A DNA stretch of 64,000 nt from Pseudomonas hunanensis (lineage in GTDB: Bacteria > Pseudomonadota > Gammaproteobacteria > Pseudomonadales > Pseudomonadaceae), in contig NZ_QJRC01000094.1 in NCBI RefSeq assembly GCF_013393325.1, forward strand, positions 186,001 through 250,000. The letters run 5' to 3'. The translations under genes and the position numbers were made by a program. Below, in pieces: positions 47,217-57,873 of this stretch (positions within the stretch are counted from its first letter, which is position 1; each line of letters opens with the position of its first letter). The notes below the pieces were generated by a model. The model searched no databases. It saw only the letters and a list, made by a program, of their open reading frames with translations, and had not been told where the DNA came from.

Positions 47217-47858
47217 TCAGGAGGCCAGTTGCCGCTTGTCGTAGACCGAGTCGATCAGGCCGTACTCGGCCGCGCGCGAGGCGCTCATGAAGTTGTCACG
47301 CTCAGTATCGCGCTGAATGGTCTCGAGGTCCTGGCCGGTGTGGTAGGCCAGCAGCTCGTTGAGACGCGCCTTGATGCTGAGGATTTCCTGGGCGTGGATC
47401 TGGATGTCGGTAGCCTGGCCCTGGAAGCCGCCCAGCGGCTGGTGAATCATCACCCGCGAGTTAGGCAGGCAGTGACGCTTGCCCTTGGCGCCAGCGGTCA
47501 ACAGGAAGGCACCCATGCTGCAGGCTTGGCCGATGCAGATGGTCGAGACATCCGGCTTGATGAACTGCATGGTGTCGTAGATCGACATGCCAGCCGTCAC
47601 CGAACCGCCTGGGGAGTTGATGTAAAGATGGATATCCTTGTCCGGGTTTTCCGCCTCAAGGAACAGCATCTGCGCCACTACCAGGTTGGCCATGTAGTCT
47701 TCTACAGGGCCCACCAGGAAGATCACTCGCTCCTTCAACAGGCGCGAGTAGATGTCGTAGGCGCGTTCGCCACGGGCGGACTGCTCGATAACCATCGGGA
47801 CCAGACCGCCTGCGGCCTGGATGTCAGAGCTCTGCTGAATATAAGAATTGCGGGACAT
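47217..47858 (-). CDS. clpP: ATP-dependent Clp protease proteolytic subunit ClpP
   Basis: A 213-residue serine peptidase that forms the tetradecameric chamber used by ClpX and ClpA. The catalytic triad is visible: Ser in GQACSMGAF, His in [10 protein letters not shown] and Asp in IHAQEIL...TERDNF. A short N-terminal propeptide precedes [12 protein letters not shown]. It lies between tig and clpX in the conserved tig-clpP-clpX order, with hairpins on both sides. Confidence 0.97.
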   Translation of the reverse strand: MSRNSYIQQSSDIQAAGGLVPMVIEQSARGERAYDIYSRLLKERVIFLVGPVEDYMANLVVAQMLFLEAENPDKDIHLYINSPGGSVTAGMSIYDTMQFIKPDVSTICIGQACSMGAFLLTAGAKGKRHCLPNSRVMIHQPLGGFQGQATDIQIHAQEILSIKARLNELLAYHTGQDLETIQRDTERDNFMSASRAAEYGLIDSVYDKRQLAS

Positions 47859-47897
47859 GTCCTGCGCTCACTCCCAAATAGTCATGGCTTGAATACG

Positions 47898-47925
47898 CAC
47901 AAGCCAGCTCGAAGGCTGGCTTGTG
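47898..47925 (-). terminator. 11-bp hairpin between tig and clpP
   Basis: CACAAGCCAGC (47898-47908) is perfectly inverted at 47915-47925 around TCGAAG. It lacks a T-run on the minus strand and may only reduce read-through from tig to clpP. Confidence 0.55.
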
Positions 47926-47949
47926 GGGGTTTCCTACGAGAGAAGCCCG

Positions 47950-49263
47950 TTACTCAGCAGCGGCAGGAGCCTCAGCTGGCTTAACGGCATCTTCGTACGA
48001 GACCGACTTGTCGGTCACAGTCGCTTTCTGCAGAACAGTATCTACAACTTGCTCTTCCAGCACAACCGAACGCACTTCGTTCAGTTGCTGATCGTTCTTG
48101 TAGTACCAGGCGATGACCTGCTCAGGCTCTTGGTAAGCCGAAGCCATTTCTTCGATCATCTCGCGAACCTTGGCGTCATCTGGCTTCAGCTCGAACTGCT
48201 TGACCACTTCGGCCACGATCAGGCCCAGCACTACGCGGCGCTTGGCTTGCTCTTCGAACAGCTCGACTGGCAGCTGCTCAGGCTTGATGTTGCCACCGAA
48301 CTGCTGAACAGCCTGCACGCGCAGACGATTGACTTCGTTTTCCAGCAGGGCTTTCGGCACTTCGATCGGGTTGGCAGCCAGCAGACCGTCCATGACCTGG
48401 TTTTTCACCTTGGTCTTGATCGCCTGACGCAGCTCACGCTCCATGTTCTTGCGAACTTCGGCGCGGAAGCCTTCCAGGGTCGATTCCTTGATGCCGAACT
48501 GGGCGAAGAACTCTTCGTTCAGCTCTGGCAGCACAGGTGCCGAAACGCTGTTGACGGTGATGGTGAACTCGGCGGCTTTGCCAGCCAGGTCCAGGTTCTG
48601 GTAATCCTCTGGGAAGGTCACGTTCACAACGCGCTCTTCACCCGCCTTGGCGCCAACCAGACCATCTTCGAAGCCTGGGATCATGCGGCCGGAGCCCAGT
48701 ACCAGCTGGGTGCCCTTGGCCGAACCACCGGCGAATACTTCACCGTCGACCTTGCCGACGAAGTCGATGTTGACCTGGTCGTCGTTCTGCGCAGCGCGCT
48801 CGACGGCCTCGAAACGGGTGTTCTGCTTGCGCAGCACTTCCAGCATGTTGTCCAGGTCGGCGTCAGCCACTTCGGCGCTCAGGCGCTCGACGTTGATCGA
48901 CTCGAGGCCGGAAACAGTGAACTCTGGGAACACTTCGAAGATGGCGACGAATTCCAGGTCCTTGCCCTTTTCGAAGGACTTCGGCTCTACAGCCGGGGCA
49001 CCAGCCGGGTTCAGCTTCTGCTCGACGATGGCTTCGTAGAAGGAAGCCTGGACCAGGTCACCGAAAGCCTCTTGACGGGCGTCAGCTTCGAAACGCTGAC
49101 GGATCACGTTCATCGGCACTTTACCAGGACGGAAGCCCGCAATCTTGGCGCGCTTGGCAGTCTGCTGCAGACGCTTGTTGACTTCGTTCTCGACGCGCTC
49201 GGCCGGAACGGCGATGGTCATGCGGCGCTCGAGAGCGGAAGTGTTTTCAACAGAAACTTGCAT
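47950..49263 (-). CDS. tig: Trigger factor
   Basis: A 437-residue ribosome-bound chaperone and prolyl isomerase. The N-terminal ribosome-binding domain includes [17 protein letters not shown] (the GFRxGKxP signature, about residues 43-59). The FKBP-type PPIase domain is at about 150-245, and a long helical chaperone domain follows to an acidic, proline-rich tail ([10 protein letters not shown]). The start at 49263 follows CGAGGA. It is the first gene of the tig-clpP-clpX cluster; a hairpin separates it from clpP. Confidence 0.97.
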   Translation of the reverse strand: MQVSVENTSALERRMTIAVPAERVENEVNKRLQQTAKRAKIAGFRPGKVPMNVIRQRFEADARQEAFGDLVQASFYEAIVEQKLNPAGAPAVEPKSFEKGKDLEFVAIFEVFPEFTVSGLESINVERLSAEVADADLDNMLEVLRKQNTRFEAVERAAQNDDQVNIDFVGKVDGEVFAGGSAKGTQLVLGSGRMIPGFEDGLVGAKAGEERVVNVTFPEDYQNLDLAGKAAEFTITVNSVSAPVLPELNEEFFAQFGIKESTLEGFRAEVRKNMERELRQAIKTKVKNQVMDGLLAANPIEVPKALLENEVNRLRVQAVQQFGGNIKPEQLPVELFEEQAKRRVVLGLIVAEVVKQFELKPDDAKVREMIEEMASAYQEPEQVIAWYYKNDQQLNEVRSVVLEEQVVDTVLQKATVTDKSVSYEDAVKPAEAPAAAE

Positions 49264-49437
49264 GGATATTCCTCGTTGCACAGACGTTAGCCGGCGTTAG
49301 CCCGACTCCAAGAATCAAGGGCAAGCATTCTAGTGAGTCACGCAGCAGAAGTCACCCCACTCGGGACGACGGGAAACAACGCCGGTCGATTAACTTTCAA
49401 GGCCCGCACGGCACACCGCCGGGCCTGCTTCAATAAG

Positions 49438-49468
49438 GGCTGCACGACACCCGAGGCGACGTGCAGCC
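49438..49468. terminator. Hairpin between DUF6388 gene and tig
   Basis: GGCTGCACG (49438-49446) and CGTGCAGCC (49460-49468) form a perfect 9-base stem, 44 bases past the stop of the DUF6388 gene. On the minus strand it is followed by CTTATT, a weak T-tract. The rest of the gap 49264-49511 must also hold the tig promoter, which was not located. Confidence 0.55.
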
Positions 49469-49511
49469 GAAATACCTTGTCAAACAACTGCCTGTGGCGA
49501 ATTCGCTTCCT

Positions 49512-49811
49512 TTATTCAGGATCGATTTCGTTGAACTGGCAGTACTCTTCCCATTCCAGCCCCAGCGCCTCGGCCACCTCACGGTGCGTCTCCAGACGCA
49601 TGGCGTTCAGCTGCTCCGGGGTTTCGGCAATCAATTGCAGCGCCAGCTCCCAGGGCTGAATACCCTGCTCGTCGGCTGCATCCTCGAACGCCCACTCGAT
49701 CTGCTGAGCCTGCTCACGCGCGTCCAGCTCACGGATCTCCTCGAGCAACTGCGGATTGGCTTCGGCAAAGCGCTGCAGCGCCAGGGCCTGACGGGCTTCT
49801 TTTGCAATCAT
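49512..49811 (-). CDS. DUF6388 family protein
   Basis: A 99-residue acidic, fully helical protein (many E, A, L and Q; for example EANPQLLEEIRELDAREQAQ and LETHREVAEALGLEWEEY). I believe it belongs to the Pseudomonas DUF6388 family, of unknown function. The start at 49811 follows AGAGGAC with normal spacing; the longer frame to 49850 is less likely. It lies between the tRNA cluster and tig and is transcribed from the same strand as both. Confidence 0.75.
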   Translation of the reverse strand: MIAKEARQALALQRFAEANPQLLEEIRELDAREQAQQIEWAFEDAADEQGIQPWELALQLIAETPEQLNAMRLETHREVAEALGLEWEEYCQFNEIDPE

Positions 49812-50012
49812 CGTGGTGTCCTCTGCCAGCCAAACGGGCCGGTGTTTCAACCGGCTGAAATCTAACAGCTTTTATTGGGGTGTCACCAGTGGATTGCAAG
49901 GGCGAGGAATGCGATTTGGCGGGAAGGGGCTCGCCACGACATTTTCGGCGCCTCTGAGATCGAGCGCCGACGCACCCAAGGCATACAACCACAGCCACGC
50001 AGAACCCAAAAC

Positions 50013-50047
50013 AAAAAGGCGCCCGATCTCACGATCAAGGCGCCTTT
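50013..50047 (-). terminator. Terminator of the tRNA operon
   Basis: On the minus strand AAAGGCGCC pairs with GGCGCCTTT through an inner GATC-GTGA-GATC stem and ends in TTTTT. It starts about 9 bases after the last tRNA-His. Confidence 0.85.
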
Positions 50048-50055
50048 CAAGAATA

Positions 50056-50131
50056 TGGGGTGGACGATGGGAATCGAACCCACGACAACTGGAATCACAA
50101 TCCAGCGCTCTACCAACTGAGCTACGCCCAC
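50056..50131 (-). tRNA. tRNA-His (GTG), copy 1
   Basis: The reverse strand folds as a complete cloverleaf: acceptor GTGGGCG/CGTCCAC with encoded CCA, D-arm GCTC...GAGC, anticodon stem around loop with GTG, and T-arm GTGGG-TTCGATT-CCCAT. A G at 50132 supplies the unusual G-1 of tRNA-His. It is the last gene of the four-tRNA operon. Confidence 0.96.
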
Positions 50132-50175
50132 CATATTGCGGTCTTGCGATGTTGCGGTACAACCTTACAGAAGCA

Positions 50176-50260
50176 TGGTGCGGACGAAGAGACTCGAACT
50201 CTTACAGCTTGCGCCGCTGGAACCTAAATCCAGTGTGTCTACCAATTTCACCACGTCCGC
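50176..50260 (-). tRNA. tRNA-Leu (TAG)
   Basis: An 85-base class II tRNA on the minus strand with acceptor GCGGACG/CGTCCGC, encoded CCA, a long variable arm (GCGGCGCAAGCTGT region) and anticodon TAG, which reads CUA and CUG codons. It lies between the two tRNA-His copies. Confidence 0.96.
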
Positions 50261-50275
50261 GTAACGCTTAAAACA

Positions 50276-50304
50276 AAGGCGCCAGATGCTATCGAGGCGC
50301 CCTT
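50276..50304 (-). terminator. GGCGCC hairpin between tRNA-His copy 2 and tRNA-Leu
   Basis: GGCGCC arms (50278-50283 and 50296-50301) surround a 12-base loop, followed on the minus strand by TTTGTTTT. It resembles the terminator after tRNA-His copy 1 and looks like part of a duplicated His unit. It may be a leaky terminator or processing site. Confidence 0.55.
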
Positions 50305-50312
50305 GAAGAATA

Positions 50313-50388
50313 TGGGGTGGACGATGGGAATCGAACCCACGACAACTGGAATCACAATCCAGCGCTCTACCAACTGAGCTACGCCCAC
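50313..50388 (-). tRNA. tRNA-His (GTG), copy 2
   Basis: Sequence identical over the gene to the copy at 50056-50131, including the encoded CCA and the G-1 at 50389. Flanking bases on both sides (AATATGG upstream of the CCA side and CATATTGC on the other) are also shared, showing a tandem duplication with a 257-base period. Confidence 0.96.
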
Positions 50389-50429
50389 CATATTGCATTA
50401 CTGCCTACTTGCTTGCCAAAGCTGCCTAA

Positions 50430-50506
50430 TGGCGCACCCGGCAGGACTCGAACCTGCGACCATCCGCTTAGAAGGCGGATGCTCTATCCAGCTGAGCTAC
50501 GGGCGC
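50430..50506 (-). tRNA. tRNA-Arg (TCT)
   Basis: A 77-base tRNA on the minus strand with acceptor GCGCCCG/CGGGTGC, encoded CCA, anticodon stem TCCGC/GCGGA and loop CTTCTAA giving anticodon TCT for the rare AGA/AGG codons. It is the first gene of the operon, about 100 bases downstream of a strong promoter. Confidence 0.96.
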
Positions 50507-50613
50507 TTAAGCTTGAAGCCTAACCGAACAAGACGTTAACAAGTAATTGTTAAACCACTCATTCTGCCCGACTTAGCCAACCAGTGCTAGGCTGTGCCCG
50601 ACAAGTGCGGCGA

Positions 50614-50642
50614 ATCTTATAGGCGACCCCGAAAGTCGTCAA
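50614..50642 (-). promoter_or_regulatory. Promoter of the tRNA operon
   Basis: On the minus strand TTGACG (50637-50642) and TAAGAT (50614-50619) are 17 bases apart, followed by a GC-rich discriminator (TCGCCGC). That combination is typical of stable-RNA promoters under stringent control. Confidence 0.8.
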
Positions 50643-50646
50643 CACC

Positions 50647-50673
50647 TTTTTAAAAAAAATTTAAATTATTTAA
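50647..50673 (-). promoter_or_regulatory. AT-rich UP element of the tRNA operon promoter
   Basis: A 27-base stretch made only of A and T, with an A8 run, lies directly upstream of the -35 element of the tRNA promoter, at about -40 to -65. This is the location of UP elements that bind the RNA polymerase alpha subunits. It also separates the tRNA operon from divergent folD. Confidence 0.65.
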
Positions 50674-50776
50674 GGGGTTAGGGGATTTGCCCGACCACCC
50701 GCCTTTGCCCTTGGCCCATGTCGTGCGAGAATGCGCGTTCTTAATTGTTTCCTTCTCGATGGTTAATCACGCGTCT

Positions 50777-51631
50777 ATGACTGCACACCTAATCGATGGC
50801 AAGGCGATCGCCGCCAGCCTGCGCCAGCAGATCGCTCAACGTGTCGTGGAGCGTCGCCAGCAAGGCCTGCGTACGCCGGGCCTGGCGGTGATCCTGGTCG
50901 GCACCGACCCCGCCTCCCAAGTCTATGTTTCGCACAAGCGCAAGGACTGCGAAGAGGTCGGCTTCATTTCGCAGGCATTCGACCTGCCCAGCGAGACCAC
51001 GCAACAAGCCCTGACCGAGCTGATCGACCGCCTCAATGATGACCCGGCCGTCGATGGCATCCTGCTGCAGCTGCCACTTCCGGCGCACCTGGACGCCTCG
51101 CTGCTGCTCGAGCGCATTCGCCCGGACAAGGATGTGGACGGCTTCCATCCGTACAACATTGGCCGCCTGGCCCAGCGTATTCCGCTGCTGCGCCCGTGCA
51201 CGCCAAAAGGCATCATGACCCTGCTGGAAAGCACCGGTCAGGACCTGTACGGCATGAACGCCGTGATCGTCGGCGCGTCCAACATCGTTGGCCGCCCGAT
51301 GGCCATGGAATTGCTGCTGGCCGGCTGCACCGTGACTGTCTGCCACCGCTTCACCAAGGACCTGGCCGGCCATGTAGGCCGTGCCGACCTGGTGGTGGTG
51401 GCTGCCGGCAAGCCGGGCCTGGTCAAGGGTGAGTGGGTCAAGGAAGGCGCCATCGTCATCGACGTGGGCATCAACCGCCAGGAAGACGGCAAACTGGTTG
51501 GCGACGTGGTCTACGAGACCGCCCTGCCGCGCGCCGGCTGGATCACGCCGGTGCCGGGTGGCGTCGGGCCGATGACCCGGGCGTGCCTACTGGAAAACAC
51601 GCTGTATGCGGCAGAAGAGCTGCATAAGTAA
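50777..51631 (+). CDS. folD: Bifunctional methylenetetrahydrofolate dehydrogenase / cyclohydrolase
   Basis: A 284-residue FolD, which interconverts 5,10-methylene-, 5,10-methenyl- and 10-formyl-tetrahydrofolate with NADP. The signatures [15 protein letters not shown] (with catalytic Lys), [26 protein letters not shown] (nucleotide loop) and [11 protein letters not shown] are all present. The start at 50777 ([12 protein letters not shown]) matches the family; the frame continues upstream without support. It diverges from the tRNA operon and ends in a strong terminator. Confidence 0.96.
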   Translation: MTAHLIDGKAIAASLRQQIAQRVVERRQQGLRTPGLAVILVGTDPASQVYVSHKRKDCEEVGFISQAFDLPSETTQQALTELIDRLNDDPAVDGILLQLPLPAHLDASLLLERIRPDKDVDGFHPYNIGRLAQRIPLLRPCTPKGIMTLLESTGQDLYGMNAVIVGASNIVGRPMAMELLLAGCTVTVCHRFTKDLAGHVGRADLVVVAAGKPGLVKGEWVKEGAIVIDVGINRQEDGKLVGDVVYETALPRAGWITPVPGGVGPMTRACLLENTLYAAEELHK

Positions 51632-51645
51632 TACCGCGTGATGTG

Positions 51646-51678
51646 AAAACGGCACCTCTGGCAGGTGCCGTTTTTTTT
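51646..51678 (+). terminator. folD terminator
   Basis: AAAACGGCACCT and AGGTGCCGTTTT surround CTGGC and run into eight Ts, 15 bases past the folD stop. Confidence 0.95.
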
Positions 51679-51727
51679 GCCTGTGATTTTTCGGTGGCTG
51701 CACCGCCTCTTCGCGATGTTCAGCCAA

Positions 51728-53467
51728 TCACTTCCTGGCCGCCTCCCACGACTTCAACAGTTCGTTGTAGCTGACCGTCTCGCCTTTGGGCTTTTCGTTG
51801 GCCAGCTTGGGCTTCGGTGCACCCGGCTGGTCGAACCAGTACTGTGCGTCCTTCTCTGGGTTCAGCTTCGGTGCACAGGTCGCCTGGGCATTGGAGCGTT
51901 GCAAGCGTTCCATCATGCGATCCTGGTCGCGGGCCAGTCCATCCAGCGCCTCCTGCGGGGTCTTCTCGCCACTGGCCACTTCGGCAATATGGCTCCACCA
52001 CAACTGCGCCAAGCGCGGATAGTCCGGCACGTTGGTGCCGGTTGGCGTCCACTGCACCCGCGCCGGGCTGCGATAGAACTCGACCAGCCCACCGAGCTTG
52101 GGCGCCAGCTCGGTCATGGCCTGGGAGTTGATGTCCGACTCACGAATCGGCGTCAGGCCGACGATGGTCTTTTTCAGCGACACGGTCTTGGAGGTGACGA
52201 ATTGGGCATACAACCATGCCGCCAGCCGTTGCTTCTCGGGGGTGGACTTGAAGAACGTCCACGAGCCGGTGTCCTGGTAGCCCAGTTTCATCCCCTCCTC
52301 CCAATACGGCCCCTTCGGCGAGGGCGCCATGCGCCACTTCGGTGTGCCGTCGGCATTCACCACCGGCAAGCCGGGCTTGGTCATGTCGGCGGTGAACGCG
52401 GTGTACCAGAAGATCTGCTGGGCGATGTTGCCCTGCGCCGGCACCGGGCCGGCTTCGGAGAAGGTCATGCCCTGGGCTTCCTTGGGCGCGTAGGCGCGCA
52501 TCCAGTCCACATACTTCTGCGTGGCATAGACGGCGGCCGGCCCATTGGTGTCGCCGCCACGGGTCACGCTGGAGCCCACCGGGTGGCAGTCCTCCACACG
52601 AATGCCCCATTCATCCACCGGCAAACCGTTGGGAAGCCCCTTGTCGCCGCCGCCGGCCATGGAGAACCACGCATCGGTAAAGCGCCAGCCCAGCGATGGG
52701 TCTTTCTTGCCGTAGTCCATATGGCCATAGACGCGCTTGCCGTCGATCTCCTTGACGTCTTCGGTGAAGAACTTGGCAATGTCCTCGTAGGCCGACCAGT
52801 TCACCGGCACACCCAGCTCGTAGCCGTACTTCTCCTTGAACTTGGCTTTCAGCTCAGGCCGTTCGAACCAGTCGGCACGGAACCAGTACAGGTTGGCGAA
52901 CTGCTGATCGGGCAACTGATAGACCTTGCCATCAGGCGCGGTGGTGAACGAAATACCGATGAAGTCCTTCAGGTCGAGGGTCGGCGAGGTGTAGTCCTTG
53001 CCCTCGTTAGCCATCAGGTCGGTGATCGATTCGACCTTGCCGTAGCGAAAGTGCGTACCGATCAGGTCGGAGTCATTGACCCAGCCGTCGTAGATGTTCT
53101 TGTCCGACTGCATCTGTGTCTGCAGCTTTTCCACCACGTCGCCTTCCTGCAGCAGGTCGTGGGTCAGCTGGATGCCGGTGATCTCGCTGAAAGCCTTGGC
53201 CAGCACCTTGGACTCGTATTCATGGGTGGTGATGGTTTCCGACACCACATTGATCTTCATCCCACGGAACGGCTCGGCGGCCTTGATAAACCACTGCAGT
53301 TCAGCCAACTGCTGCTCTGGGGTAAGGGTCGAAGGCTTGAACTCGCTGCCGATCCATTTTTTGGCCGCATCTTCGTACTGGTCGGCCCAGGCTGAGCCTT
53401 GCACGCTGGCCAGCACCAGCAATGCGGCCAGGGTCAAATGTCGCCTGTTGTGCTTGTTATCGAACAT
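51728..53467 (-). CDS. glpV: ABC transporter substrate-binding protein, GlpV (glycerol) type
   Basis: A 579-residue family 1 solute-binding protein with a signal peptide (residues 1-28, ending GSAWA-DQ). It is unusually long for a sugar-binding protein, as are GlpV proteins. Typical segments are GMKINVVSETITTHEYESKV (first strand of the fold), YQLPDQQFANLYWFRADWF and VPVNWSAYEDIAKFF. It is the last gene of a six-gene operon whose order S-T-P-Q-U-V matches the rhizobial glycerol importer. Glycerol as substrate is inferred from that match. GlpT and GlpQ here are not the E. coli glycerol-3-phosphate proteins of the same names. Confidence 0.82.
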   Translation of the reverse strand: MFDNKHNRRHLTLAALLVLASVQGSAWADQYEDAAKKWIGSEFKPSTLTPEQQLAELQWFIKAAEPFRGMKINVVSETITTHEYESKVLAKAFSEITGIQLTHDLLQEGDVVEKLQTQMQSDKNIYDGWVNDSDLIGTHFRYGKVESITDLMANEGKDYTSPTLDLKDFIGISFTTAPDGKVYQLPDQQFANLYWFRADWFERPELKAKFKEKYGYELGVPVNWSAYEDIAKFFTEDVKEIDGKRVYGHMDYGKKDPSLGWRFTDAWFSMAGGGDKGLPNGLPVDEWGIRVEDCHPVGSSVTRGGDTNGPAAVYATQKYVDWMRAYAPKEAQGMTFSEAGPVPAQGNIAQQIFWYTAFTADMTKPGLPVVNADGTPKWRMAPSPKGPYWEEGMKLGYQDTGSWTFFKSTPEKQRLAAWLYAQFVTSKTVSLKKTIVGLTPIRESDINSQAMTELAPKLGGLVEFYRSPARVQWTPTGTNVPDYPRLAQLWWSHIAEVASGEKTPQEALDGLARDQDRMMERLQRSNAQATCAPKLNPEKDAQYWFDQPGAPKPKLANEKPKGETVSYNELLKSWEAARK

Positions 53468-53506
53468 TGTGATCTCCCGTTTCAGTTATCCCACAGGGCC
53501 GCTCGC

Positions 53507-53779
53507 TCAGCCCCAGCGCAGTACCACCACCAGCCACGCCAGCGACAGCAGCGAGGCCACCCACAATGGCCAGTCGCTGACGCCGACCACCAGCAGGTGC
53601 AGGTAGGCGCTGGCCAGCAGGCCGATGAACAAGCGGTCACCACGGCTGGTGACCAGCGGCAAGAAGCCCCGTCGCTCCACGCACGGGCGACGCAGTTCAA
53701 GCAGGGTCATGCTCAGCAGCAGCATGCCTATGGCGACGAAAAACAGCGCCGTCGGCAAGGTCCAGGCCATCCACTCCAT
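53507..53779 (-). CDS. glpU: DUF2160 small membrane protein, GlpU type
   Basis: A 90-residue integral membrane protein with three hydrophobic helices (about residues 8-28, 48-66 and 70-87) and the conserved LLELRRPCVERRGFLP loop. DUF2160 proteins are found almost only inside GlpSTPQUV-type operons and are not essential for transport in the rhizobial case as I recall. It lies 12 bases downstream of the GlpQ permease gene and 39 bases upstream of the binding-protein gene. Role unknown; a transporter-assembly subunit is possible. Confidence 0.82.
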   Translation of the reverse strand: MEWMAWTLPTALFFVAIGMLLLSMTLLELRRPCVERRGFLPLVTSRGDRLFIGLLASAYLHLLVVGVSDWPLWVASLLSLAWLVVVLRWG

Positions 53780-53791
53780 GCGTCGCCCTCC

Positions 53792-54592
<801 letters not shown>

Positions 54593-54595
54593 GGC

Positions 54596-55458
<863 letters not shown>

Positions 55459-55462
<4 letters not shown>

Positions 55463-56556
55463 GGCCCGGCCTCCAGCAGCACATCGTCGACGTACAGCAT
55501 CAGCCACTGTGCGGGCAGGCTGACCCAGGCCAGCTCCACGGGCAACGGGCGATCCTCGCTCAGCCGCGCCTTGAGCGCGACACCGCCCAGTTCGAGGGTG
55601 ACGATGCGGTAGGTACCCAGGTCTTCGACATCCAGCACCCGCGCCGGGTGGGCATCATCGAACGGGCCGTCCCACAGCTGCACGAACTCCGGGCGAATAC
55701 CCACTTGCAATCGCCCACCCGCCATCGCCGCCAGGCGCTCGCGCAGGCCATCGGGCAGCGCCAGGCGGACATCACCGAACACCACTGCATCTGTCTCGGC
55801 GCGCACGTCAATCAGGTTCATCCCGGGGCTGCCGATGAAGTAGCCGACAAACGTATGTCGCGGTCGCTCGAACAGCTCGCGCGGGGTGCCGAACTGGACG
55901 ATGCGCCCACCGTGCATCACTGCGATCTTGTCGGCGAAGGTAGAGGCCTCCAGCTGGTCATGGGTGACGTAGATCATGGTGATGTTGAACTGCTCATGGA
56001 TCTGCTTCAGCTTGCGCCGCAGCTTCCATTTCAGGTGCGGGTCGATCACCGTCAGCGGCTCGTCGAACAGGATTGCCGATACGTCATCGCGCACCAGGCC
56101 ACGCCCCATCGAGACCTTTTGCTTTTCGTCGGCACTGAGGTTGCGTGCCTTCTTGCGCAGCACGCCAGCCAGGTCGAGCACCTCGGCAATTTCTTCCACC
56201 CGGGCACGCACACGCGCTTCGTCCAGCCCCTGGTTGCGCAGGGGAAAAGCCAGGTTGTCGAACACCGTCATGGTGTCGTACACCACCGGAAACTGGAACA
56301 CCTGAGCGATGTTGCGCGCCTGCGGTGACAACTGGTTGACCGGTTTGCCGTCGAACAGCACCTCGCCATGGGACGGTGTCAGCAGCCCGGAAATGATATT
56401 GAGCAACGTCGACTTGCCGCAGCCCGATGGCCCGAGCAAGGCATAAGCACCGCCCTGCTCCCACACATGTTCCAGCGCGTGCAGGGCATAGTCTGCCTCG
56501 CTGGCGGGCTGGCGACTGTAACTGTGCGCCAGTTGGCGCAGGCGAATTTCGGCCAT
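55459..56556 (-). CDS. glpT: ABC transporter ATP-binding protein, GlpT type
   Basis: A 365-residue ATPase of the MalK/UgpC type with a C-terminal regulatory (TOBE-like) domain. Walker A GPSGCGKST (42-50), Walker B AILFDEP and the switch VTHDQ with His199 are intact. The signature motif is not LSGGQ but LSADEKQ (140-146). With GlpS, which has a normal signature but no switch histidine, this predicts one complete and one degenerate ATP site. Its stop and start overlap both neighbours, by four bases (permease) and one base (GlpS gene). Unrelated to E. coli GlpT. Confidence 0.87.
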
Positions 56557-57650
56557 TACCCTCTCCTTGCCTGGCGCAGCCCCGGGGCCTGCACCAACAC
56601 CCCGGCGCTGTCGAAGACGAACAGCTTGTGCGTGGGGATGAACACACGGATCGGCGTATCCACCTGGTATTCGTGCACCCCAGGCAGGTGCAGGACCATG
56701 CGCCAGAATTCGTTGCGCACATGCAGAAAGGTTTCTGAACCACTGATCTCTGCCAGTTCCACCAGCACCGCCAATTCCAGGTCATCGTCATGGGCCGGCA
56801 CCAGGGTGATATGGCTGGGGCGCACGCCAAAGCGGTAGTCGCCCTCGGCCAACGGCTGCAAATCGGCATTGCGGGCAAAGTGCACGGCCTGGGCCAGGCT
56901 CACCTCGTTGCCACTGATACGGCCGGGCACCAGGTTGATCGGCGGCTCGGAAAACAACTCGGCAGCCAGCACGCTGCACGGGCGCTGGTACACCTCGGCG
57001 GTGGGCCCGCTTTGCACGATGCGGCCTTCGTGCACCAGGGTAGTGGTGCCGCCCAGCGCCAGCGCCTCGTTGGGCTCGGTGGTAGCGTACACAGCAATGC
57101 AATGGCGGGCCGCGAACAGCTCACGCAGCTCTTGGCGCAGGCCCTCGCGCAACTTGTAGTCGAGGTTGACCAATGGCTCGTCGAACAGGATCAACGAGGC
57201 GTCCTTGACCAACGCCCTGGCCATCGCCGTGCGCTGCTGCTGGCCACCGGAAAGCTCAAGCGGCAGGCGCTGCAGGTAGGTTTCGATGCGCAGCATCTCG
57301 GCGGTTTCCTGCACCCGGCGGCGGATCTGGTCCTCGGCCATGCGCGCCTGGCGCAGCGGCGAGGCGATGTTCTCGTACACGCTCAAGGTCGGGTAATTGA
57401 TGAACTGCTGATACACCATCGACACATTGCGCTGGCGCACCGGCACGCCGGTGACGTCCTGGCCGTCCATCAGCACCCGCCCCCGGTCCGGGCGGTCGAG
57501 CCCGGCCATCAGGCGCATCAGGCTGGTCTTGCCCGCCAGGGTACGGCCCAACAGCACGTTGAACGAACCGGGCTCGAAACGCAGTGAGGCATCGACGACC
57601 CAGGGCTGGTTGTCGACACTGCGGCTGACCTGCTCCAGCACCAGGGACAT
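56556..57650 (-). CDS. glpS: ABC transporter ATP-binding protein, GlpS type
   Basis: A 364-residue ATPase, first gene of the operon. Walker A is the unusual GRTLAGKT (35-42), the signature LSGGQQQR (133-140) and Walker B LILFDEP are normal, but the switch position reads YATTEPNEA where YVTHDQ.EA is expected, so the catalytic histidine (aligned to residue 191) is Thr. The start at 57650 follows AAAAGG; the in-frame extension to 57899 crosses the promoter region and is rejected. A sigma-54 promoter lies about 37 bases upstream. Confidence 0.88.
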   Translation of the reverse strand: MSLVLEQVSRSVDNQPWVVDASLRFEPGSFNVLLGRTLAGKTSLMRLMAGLDRPDRGRVLMDGQDVTGVPVRQRNVSMVYQQFINYPTLSVYENIASPLRQARMAEDQIRRRVQETAEMLRIETYLQRLPLELSGGQQQRTAMARALVKDASLILFDEPLVNLDYKLREGLRQELRELFAARHCIAVYATTEPNEALALGGTTTLVHEGRIVQSGPTAEVYQRPCSVLAAELFSEPPINLVPGRISGNEVSLAQAVHFARNADLQPLAEGDYRFGVRPSHITLVPAHDDDLELAVLVELAEISGSETFLHVRNEFWRMVLHLPGVHEYQVDTPIRVFIPTHKLFVFDSAGVLVQAPGLRQARRG

Positions 57651-57686
57651 GGCGTGGCCTTTTTGTGAGGGTTGTCCGCCGAGCAC

Positions 57687-57702
57687 AGCCAGTTTCGTGC
57701 CA
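57687..57702 (-). promoter_or_regulatory. Sigma-54 (-24/-12) promoter of the glpS operon
   Basis: On the minus strand TGGCACGAAACTGGCT matches TGGCACG-N4-TTGCW with one mismatch (TGGC for TTGC). The GG and GC dinucleotides are exactly ten bases apart, as sigma-54 needs. The transcript would start about 25 bases before the glpS start codon. A divergent sigma-54 activator gene supports this. Confidence 0.75.
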
Positions 57703-57757
57703 GTCATTCCCCGGCGCTCTGGTCCGGGGCCTGGATGGCAGAACGGGCAAATCGCGG

Positions 57758-57835
57758 GTTCACAAGTGAACACAATCACTGAACAACTGAACACTTGCCG
57801 GTTTGACAATGAACAGCGGTGAACAACACTGAACA
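57758..57835. promoter_or_regulatory. TGAACA repeat cluster, probable activator binding sites
   Basis: TGAACA occurs at 57767, 57780, 57788, 57810, 57820 and 57830; the last three are spaced exactly ten bases, one helical turn. GTTCAC-AA-GTGAAC (57758-57771) is an inverted pair at one end. The cluster is 60-150 bases upstream of the -24/-12 promoter, the normal place for an upstream activating sequence, and ends 39 bases before the activator's own start. Confidence 0.65.
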
Positions 57836-57873
57836 GCGGTCCGCCCATAACAACAACCACCCAGGACAGGCCC

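Noticed and set aside
57758-57835. TGAACA cluster as a short CRISPR-like array
   Set aside because: The repeat is only six bases with irregular short spacing and no cas genes are present; a regulatory site cluster explains it better.
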